Shown one piece after another: positions 24,480 to 30,504 of a DNA stretch of 30,504 bases. A model generated the notes under the pieces. That model saw only the letters and a program-made list of their open reading frames with translations. It searched no databases and was not told where the DNA came from. Location of the stretch: assembly GCF_004803915.1 (NCBI RefSeq), contig NZ_CP039397.1, positions 1 to 30,504 on the forward strand. The letters are read 5' to 3'. Source of the DNA: Duncaniella dubosii (GTDB lineage: Bacteria; Bacteroidota; Bacteroidia; Bacteroidales; Muribaculaceae). The position numbers and the translations under genes were made by a program. Within the stretch, counting starts at the first letter, position 1. The number at the start of each line of letters is the position of its first letter.

Positions 24480-24962
24480 CTATTCCTCGACCTTGCCGTA
24501 TCCCATTTTGACACGGTTACTCACAAGCAAATACCCACTGAAAAAGCGGTCGAGTATGTTGTTGATTGTAGATGTGATCGTAGCGTGTGGGACACCACTT
24601 CCGGCGTTCATATCCTTGATCATCTTCACGAACTTCGGGGCGATTGGAACCTGCGGGAACTTCATCGAGGAAGATCGGTACACCATAGGGGAGATATATC
24701 CCTCTATGAAATCAGCTTCTGTTGTTTCCAAAACAGTTCCGCGCTTTGACAGCACGAACAGAGCCTCTGCCTCACTTGCCAACTTCGGGCCTTCAGGGGG
24801 TGAAAGCAGGCTCAAATTCAATGTGTTTTCCATAGCATATATAGTTCTCTCGGAGAATATGCCATCCTTGTTCATCTCTATCTCAATGACCTTTCTTGGA
24901 TCTTTCTCAAAAGATTTTCTGACTGCTAAAAGATCAACCTTTTCTTCTTCTGTTTCATCCAT
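24480..24962 (-). CDS. DUF3408-like mobilisation accessory protein (second copy)
   Basis: This is the second reading of 5768-6250, identical over 160 residues. It lies across the probable oriT from the relaxase. Confidence 0.55.
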   Translation of the reverse strand: MDETEEEKVDLLAVRKSFEKDPRKVIEIEMNKDGIFSERTIYAMENTLNLSLLSPPEGPKLASEAEALFVLSKRGTVLETTEADFIEGYISPMVYRSSSMKFPQVPIAPKFVKMIKDMNAGSGVPHATITSTINNILDRFFSGYLLVSNRVKMGYGKVEE

Positions 24963-25113
24963 TGATAAAGCATTTGTTATTTGTTTTGAAAATTCATATT
25001 TCTGAAAATTATTTTACCTGAAAATTCTGGCGTAAATATTTTCCTTACAAATAACATTCATACTATGGTTATGGTTCTTGAAGGTAACTATGAAACGGAC
25101 TCGCAAGCCAAGC

Positions 25114-25137
25114 AATAAAACAATATATTGTTTTATT
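25114..25137. terminator. 24-bp AT-rich palindrome after rep (second copy)
   Basis: This repeats 6402-6425, 20 bases past the stop of the minus-strand replication gene. It is a terminator or a binding site. Confidence 0.45.
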
Positions 25138-25156
25138 TATTTAATGTTTTATTGTT

Positions 25157-26836
25157 TTAGTGGTTTAGTAATTCCTGCACGACAGAATCCCACCACCGGG
25201 TAACAGTAGGTCTGGAGAGTCCTGTTTCCCGGGCACACAAAGATTTATTCTTGCTGTCCGGATTTTTAGTACGCCACTCCTTAACAAGTCTAGCATGAGA
25301 ACTGCTATCGATAGTGGCTTTTTTCCTCCCACTACCGTCTCTCCAGTTTCCATCAGGATAAGAGATATTATCCCTGACAAAATTCATGAGTTTAATATGT
25401 TTCTCACGTCCTCTATTATTGCGCTTATTTCGCTCTATCCTTATACCTGTGGTCGTTTCAATAACTCTAATCGGCCACTTGTTATATTCCTCGTCATACG
25501 CTCTCATGGCATCTTTAACATCATCTTCCGTGAAGGGATTATCCACTGTCTCAGTCTTACGGTCAAAAGCCGGAACCAAGGAAATAGCATCCGCAAGGAC
25601 TTCATCACGGGAAACACCACATTTGACAGCATAAACTACCAATGTAAGAATGCACCAGTACCGATGATGCACTTCCACCTGCTGACCGTCTTTAAGGATA
25701 TTCAACCACCAATCATATAATCCACGATTGAGTTGCCACTTCTTGCCTACCCTGCGGCGTCCTATAACACGTGAAGCATACCATTCCGGCCATCGTTCCT
25801 GCGCCTCTTTCAGCGTCACACGGGACGGATTATGCGGAGTTTTGTCTGTCAACTGTCCGATTTCTTCATCAGACAATCCGAAAGCACGCCCTAAAAAACT
25901 GTTCAATTCCTCCGGCGTGTGCATGGGCGCGGAACGGTTCCAAAATGCCCGGATAGGTTTGCCGAACTTTGTCTTGGTTCCCGGCACACGGAATCCCTGC
26001 ACTACACTCTGAACCTGCGCTCTCTCCGCACCAAGTTTTGACACGAGCCACACAATCTTGGTCAAACCTCGTTTCATCTTATTCAACGCATCAAGGCGAG
26101 TAGCGAACATTTCGATTGGACGCTTCAACAGGTAATACACATGAATCCCATGCCCTGAATTGACTATGATATTGGCAACCGGATAAACCCCTGTTGTCAT
26201 ACCTCGCAACAACATCCTCACCTCATGCATACTCACACCGTCAAGATCTATAGCAAAGGCATAAAGAAACCGAGCGTTCCTATAAGAGTTGGTACGTCCC
26301 ACATAAGTCACCGGAGACAATATCGCAAAGTCGCGCCCATTTAGGAAACTCAGACTCTCACCATCATCCTTCAACAACAACCTATGTCTGTTCTTCTTTC
26401 CATCCTTGTAGAAGACCACAGGATTATATCTCCACATACGATAACCACTATAGTCTATCTTCTCTGACTGTACATCATCTGAATTGGAGGACTCTGACCT
26501 CAAAGCTTTGTTCCGGATCTTCTGCTTCAACCACAACTGGTATTCATAACTCTGTACTTCCTCAAAAGGAATAATCCCCTCACCCTGTTCAAAGGCTTTC
26601 CTCTCAAACAACAACTCGACAAACTCATCAGGATAAAGCTCTGACAATTCATAATGCTCCCCACACTGAAGATAATCGGATTTACGCTCAAACTCCTGCT
26701 CCAACACATCCACAGAAATACGGTTCAGCCGACCATGATAATCCGACCAAGCCTGAAGAAACTCCCGGTACTCATCCGCAGGAAGAGTATCGAAATCAAA
26801 ATTATTCAAGTCAACCTTACTAAAATCTATACTCAT
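25157..26836 (-). CDS. AEP primase-like replication protein (second copy)
   Basis: This is the second reading of 6445-8124, identical over 559 residues, with the DLD motif at 197-199, His232 and a C-terminal HTH. Confidence 0.75.
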   Translation of the reverse strand: MSIDFSKVDLNNFDFDTLPADEYREFLQAWSDYHGRLNRISVDVLEQEFERKSDYLQCGEHYELSELYPDEFVELLFERKAFEQGEGIIPFEEVQSYEYQLWLKQKIRNKALRSESSNSDDVQSEKIDYSGYRMWRYNPVVFYKDGKKNRHRLLLKDDGESLSFLNGRDFAILSPVTYVGRTNSYRNARFLYAFAIDLDGVSMHEVRMLLRGMTTGVYPVANIIVNSGHGIHVYYLLKRPIEMFATRLDALNKMKRGLTKIVWLVSKLGAERAQVQSVVQGFRVPGTKTKFGKPIRAFWNRSAPMHTPEELNSFLGRAFGLSDEEIGQLTDKTPHNPSRVTLKEAQERWPEWYASRVIGRRRVGKKWQLNRGLYDWWLNILKDGQQVEVHHRYWCILTLVVYAVKCGVSRDEVLADAISLVPAFDRKTETVDNPFTEDDVKDAMRAYDEEYNKWPIRVIETTTGIRIERNKRNNRGREKHIKLMNFVRDNISYPDGNWRDGSGRKKATIDSSSHARLVKEWRTKNPDSKNKSLCARETGLSRPTVTRWWDSVVQELLNH

Positions 26837-26856
26837 AATCTAAAATTTTGAACAGA

Positions 26857-26958
26857 GGGGCACTCGTTCCTCGTGCCCCAGTGTGGGGGGGCGTATATTA
26901 TCAATGAAATTTCTTTTACACTTTTGCAAAGATACTACATTCCTCGGATTAATCCAAA
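26857..26958 (-). promoter_or_regulatory. rep promoter, spacer palindrome and leader hairpin (second copy)
   Basis: This repeats the elements at 8145-8246: leader hairpin at 26857-26879, -7 box at 26927-26934, palindrome GGATTAATCC at 26946-26955 and -33 box at 26955-26958. Confidence 0.7.
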
Positions 26959-26964
26959 TTTCAC

Positions 26965-27113
26965 CACTAATTAAATAATTACCACTATCACTAATTATAT
27001 TATTCAATAATTAGCGACAGCTGCTGTTTCCCATATGATTAGAATAGTCTTAGTAGAAAACACTAAAATGGTAAAACACTATTTCAGTAATTCAATAATT
27101 ATTATTATCTTTG
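26965..27113 (+). promoter_or_regulatory. Repeat region and parA promoter (second copy)
   Basis: This repeats 8253-8401: CACTAATTA at 26965 and 26989, TTCAATAATTA at 27003-27013 and 27091-27101, and the TATCTTTG -7 box at 27106-27113. Confidence 0.55.
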
Positions 27114-27152
27114 CAGTGTCAAATTAAGACATAATCCTTAACCCCATCATTA

Positions 27153-27899
27153 ATGAAAGCCAAAATTATAGCAATAGCCAATCATAAGGGCGGAGTCGGT
27201 AAAACCGCCTCTGTCGCATCCATCGGAGCAGTATTGGCATCAAGAGGGAAGAAAGTGTTGATGGTTGACTTGGATACCCAAGCCAATCTTACCCGGCATT
27301 TCATGGAGAACATTCCCCCACGAATTATCTACCACGCAATTCGTGAGCAGCTCAATCTTCCCATCTATCCAATCCGTGAAAATCTCGATATTGTACCAAG
27401 TGGTCTTGATATGGCGGGAATTGATTTGGAATTACAGATGATGTTTAACCGAGAAAGAGTACTAAAGGTACTTCTCGATCCATTCAGTACCATTTACGAC
27501 TATGTTCTTCTAGACTGCCCTCCGGCTCTCGGATTAGTTACAATCAACGCACTTACTGCCGCCAATAAATTAATAGTGCCTATGAAGGCCGATCTCATGT
27601 CAAACTACGGTTTGTCAATGATGGATCAATTTTGCGTAAAAATGCAGGTACTGAATCCCGGCATACATATTGACTATATCTTCTTCAATATCTATGAAAA
27701 AGGACAGACCATGACAGAAGCTATTGAAACAGATGTCAGATCTAAGTACGGAGATCGGGTTCTTTCCACGGTTATCCGCAAAAATAATGATGTTTCCAAA
27801 GCGGCCTTCGATTTTACTGACATTGTCAGTTTCAACCCCGAAGCGAATGGAGCAAAAGATTTCCAAGCATTAGTGACCGAACTTGAGAGCAAGCTCTAA
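27153..27899 (+). CDS. parA: ParA-family partition ATPase (second copy)
   Basis: This is the second reading of 8441-9187, identical over 248 residues, with the deviant Walker A KGGVGKT near the N-terminus. Confidence 0.95.
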   Translation: MKAKIIAIANHKGGVGKTASVASIGAVLASRGKKVLMVDLDTQANLTRHFMENIPPRIIYHAIREQLNLPIYPIRENLDIVPSGLDMAGIDLELQMMFNRERVLKVLLDPFSTIYDYVLLDCPPALGLVTINALTAANKLIVPMKADLMSNYGLSMMDQFCVKMQVLNPGIHIDYIFFNIYEKGQTMTEAIETDVRSKYGDRVLSTVIRKNNDVSKAAFDFTDIVSFNPEANGAKDFQALVTELESKL

Positions 27900-27971
27900 T
27901 TACTAAATAAATATTTAGCAAAATCAATATTTCATTAATTATTGAAATCACTAAATCAATAATCATTTATC

Positions 27972-28223
27972 ATGGCTAAAAATAAAATTTTAACAGTGCC
28001 TCAAAACGGGACTCAACCGGCAACTATCCCATCGCCTATCGACAACATGCTCGCTGGAACAACCTCAGTAGAGACAGTAACAAAAACATCAAACAAGAGA
28101 CCAACATCATTCAATATCGATCAAGAATTACAATCTCGCTTCAAAGCCGTCTGTGCTACAAGAGGCAAATCCATGTCCAGTGTAATCGAGGACTTTATCC
28201 TCGGATATATTTCAGAACAATGA
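27972..28223 (+). CDS. Ribbon-helix-helix partition protein (second copy)
   Basis: This is the second reading of 9260-9511, identical over 83 residues. Its stop overlaps the TPR regulator start (ATGA at 28220-28223). Confidence 0.8.
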   Translation: MAKNKILTVPQNGTQPATIPSPIDNMLAGTTSVETVTKTSNKRPTSFNIDQELQSRFKAVCATRGKSMSSVIEDFILGYISEQ

Positions 28224-29963
28224 TCCTACGCACATTACTATTATTAATTCTCTCACTAACCTTTACCTGCTGCTCCAACAAGCCTTCAGATCTCCGACTT
28301 TCAAGAGTAGAAGGCTTATTGTCTGAATCTCCCAAAGAAGCGTGGGATTCGTTGAGTGCTATTAATTATGATCTTTTATCTGACGCTGATAAACATTACT
28401 ACGATTTCCTTTCAGTGAAAGTAGCAGATAAAGCGTATCTTACACATTCCTCCGATAGCCTCATTCTGAAAGTCATTGATTTTGAATTTAAACATCAGAA
28501 AAATGGACGCTATCCAGAAGCATTGTATTATGGCGGAAGAGTTTATAGTGATTTAGGTGATTATCCTACCTCTTTACACTATTTTCAGGATGCTCTTAAA
28601 TCTTTGCCATCAAATTCTGGCAATCAAGAATTAAGATGTAATATATTAAGTCAAACAGGTAGGCTTCTAACAGCTCTATCGCTTTATGATGAAGCAATAC
28701 CCTATATTCATGAGGCATTAGAAATAAATCGGCATCTTCAAGATACAACTAATATTATATACGGGTTACAATTATTGGGTGGTACGTATCTTAGGAACTC
28801 AAATTATGATCTAGCTGAAAAATATTTTAAAGAGTCTATAGGTTTTAGTGTTCATCAACCTTCGTATCATATGGCTAAATCAAGGATGTATCTTGCTGCC
28901 GTAAAACACAAGCAGGGAGAACTTGATTCTGCTTTAAGCTATATTCGTAATACATCTGAAGAAGTAAAACCTATGGTACGCAATAGTGTTCTCGGCTATG
29001 CTTCTAATATATATTTAGACGCTGGAATTCTCGACACAGCGTATATTTATGCAAAAGATCTAATCTCAAATAACGATCCAACGCACAAAGAAATTGGATA
29101 TCAAGTACTACTATCTCCAGAACTACGAAAATATATAGAGATAGACACTTTAAATCAATATATTTCCGAATATAGAACCATTTTAGAGAGCTTCTATGAC
29201 GAGAACAATATGCAACTATCTATTAACCAACAGAGTCTCTACAACTATCAGTTACATGAAAACCAAAAAGCCAAAGCAGAAAGACTTTCTAATATACTAA
29301 AGAATTGGATAGTCGGTTTTATATTCTTAGCTATACTTCTAGTCCTTATATCTCTTTATTTTAAAAATAAAAGTAAGAACAATATCATTGAATTACAACA
29401 AGCTTTAGCTAACATTGAAAAACTAAAGCTTGAATTAGTAACAAGTCAATTAAAACAATCATCTGATATAGGCCAAACAATTATTAACCAAACAGAAGAA
29501 ATAGCTCCCGTTATTACACATAATTCACCTAAGAGTACAGAGCAAGAACTTAGGGAATGCCTAAAAAAAGAACTTTTAACTTTATATGAAAGTGCTAGTG
29601 CTCAGTCATCAATCTCCCCTATAATTTTACAATCTATTGCCTACCAAAAAAATCCAAGAATACATTCAAGAGGGAAAAACTATAAAAAGAGAGTGATGTT
29701 CTTTGGAGTGAAATCGAACAAATTGTCTTATCTAGTTCTCCTAAATTTAAGATAAATCTCAATCTACTTACATTAGGGAATTTAACTACAATAGACCTTC
29801 ATACAGCTCTTCTTATAAAATGTGGAATCAAACCATCAAAGATGACAACATTACTTGTAGAAGTAATGGTGCTATTGTTTCGAGAAGAGAAACTCTCTGT
29901 ATGAAGATCCTTGATGAGAAAAAAGGAGCAAAAGTTATTGATGCGATAATACGCTCATTATAA
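28220..29963 (+). pseudogene. TPR regulator (second copy, frame broken by probable assembly indels)
   Basis: This is the second reading of 9508-11250. The first 477 codons match, then an extra A in the run at 29646-29652 shifts the frame. A further extra A (29684-29688) and a missing G (near 29857) follow, and the open frame ends early at 29755. This loses the C-terminal HTH domain that the first copy retains. The errors cluster toward the contig end, so I treat this as a sequencing artefact and not a natural pseudogene. Confidence 0.85.
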
Positions 29964-29987
29964 ACATATTACCCCCCCCCCATTGAT

Positions 29988-30071
29988 GATAACGGGAAGA
30001 TAACGGATGAATTTCCGTCATTTTTCCGTTATCATTTTTCGTCCTTAGCCAACATTTTATAGCTAATTTTG
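29988..30071 (+). promoter_or_regulatory. GATAACGG cluster and -7 box (second copy)
   Basis: This repeats 11274-11357: GATAACGG motifs at 29988, 29999 and (inverted) 30026, and TAATTTTG at 30064-30071. The preceding C run has ten bases here and nine in the other copy. Confidence 0.45.
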
Positions 30072-30099
30072 GAAAAAACACTTTAGATATTCAAACTTC

Positions 30100-30496
30100 A
30101 TGAAAACCATTTATTACATCCAAATGCTAATAATGACTCTTGTAATGTCATCGTTTCCCTTATCCCTTGCAGCCAACAGCTCAAGTGTTTCTTATACTGT
30201 TACATTACAACAGCAGCAGAAACCGACGAAAGATCACAATCAACAACTAGATAAGGATGGTCAAAGAATGCCTGCTCGTCCTGTCGTTGTCTATATTAGT
30301 ACAACTGAAGGAGTATATAGCTCCTACTTTGACATTGAAGATGTAATATCTTACTCAATACTTGACAGCAATGGTCAGCTCTCATTCTCAACCTATGATG
30401 TTTCTGATTTTATCAACTATTTAGTATCATGCAATGGTGTTATAGGGATTAATTAGAATTGGTTGAATATAATCTCGAGGCTGGCTTCAATTATAG
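30100..30496 (+). pseudogene. DUF3244-like secreted protein (second copy, frame broken near the contig end)
   Basis: This is the second reading of 11385-11783. The signal peptide and most of the beta-rich domain match. A missing C after 30450 shifts the frame to an early stop at 30456, and a second base is missing near 30480. The intact copy runs 14 residues further, to the TAG equivalent to 30494-30496. This is most likely a consensus error. Confidence 0.8.
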
Positions 30497-30504
30497 AAAT
30501 ATAA

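Larger units (their letters stand above)
18710..30504. repeat. Second copy of the terminal redundancy
   Basis: This is the partner of 1-11791. Seven single-base indels relative to the first copy lie in its last 0.9 kb: an extra A at 29646-29652, an extra A at 29684-29688, a missing G near 29857, an extra C in 29972-29981, an extra A in 30073-30078, a missing C after 30450 and a missing G near 30480. They break the TPR regulator and the DUF3244-like gene here, while both are open in the first copy. They are therefore probably consensus errors at a contig end. Best unit length is 18,712 bases. Confidence 0.93.

Noticed and set aside
28220..29755. A 511-residue variant of the TPR regulator with a different C-terminus.
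   Set aside because: The altered tail comes from homopolymer insertions near the contig end. The first copy is open to the HTH domain.
1..30504. tRNA, rRNA genes and CRISPR arrays.
   Set aside because: No cloverleaf, rRNA-like stretch or regularly spaced repeat array was seen in either strand.

Overview
The window looks like a plasmid from a gut-type member of the Bacteroidales. The evidence is three clear promoters with a TAnnTTTG -7 element (two with a recognisable -33 element at a 20-nt spacing), a MobV relaxase with a DUF3408-like partner, a GLPGLI protein beside a TonB-dependent receptor, a TPR/transmembrane/HTH regulator of Bacteroides type, and a 'GG-Bacteroidales' radical-SAM peptide locus. 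I cannot resolve genus; Bacteroides, Phocaeicola or a Muribaculaceae member would all fit.

The sequence is not 30.5 kb of unique DNA. Positions 1-11791 recur at 18710-30504 with a period of 18,712 bases. The ten differences I found are all single-base indels, mostly in homopolymers, and they lie in the first 1.2 kb and last 0.9 kb. The simplest reading is one circular plasmid of about 18.7 kb, assembled past its own start and left untrimmed with unpolished ends. A real head-to-tail multimer is the alternative. The best copy of each gene lies away from the ends: the ABC transporter is intact only at 17975-20164, and the TPR regulator and DUF3244-like gene only at 9508-11250 and 11385-11783.

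Backbone (about 1.8-9.5 kb, again at 20.5-28.2 kb): an XRE antitoxin/toxin pair; a divergent serine recombinase; a MobV relaxase with a GC-rich, hairpin-rich probable oriT and a small DUF3408-like accessory gene; an AEP-primase-like replication protein read from a textbook promoter; and a ParA/ribbon-helix-helix partition pair with AT-rich repeats around it.

Cargo (9.5-20.4 kb): a complete ribosomally made peptide (RiPP) system on one strand. A membrane-anchored TPR regulator is translationally coupled to the partition RHH gene. Then come a secreted DUF3244-like protein, a 79-residue precursor with a double-glycine leader and a five-cysteine core, a TonB-dependent receptor, a GLPGLI protein, a radical SAM/SPASM maturase, a 'pseudo-radical-SAM' partner without the iron-sulfur motif, a C39-peptidase ABC exporter, and a 67-residue HlyD-like membrane stub. 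Family knowledge suggests that the maturase (with the pseudo-SAM partner) modifies the core, the C39 domain cuts after Gly-Gly and exports it, and the receptor/GLPGLI pair works at the outer membrane. The product, target and immunity factor are unknown. The exporter gene changes base composition at its peptidase/membrane domain boundary, which suggests the cargo was joined to an older exporter.
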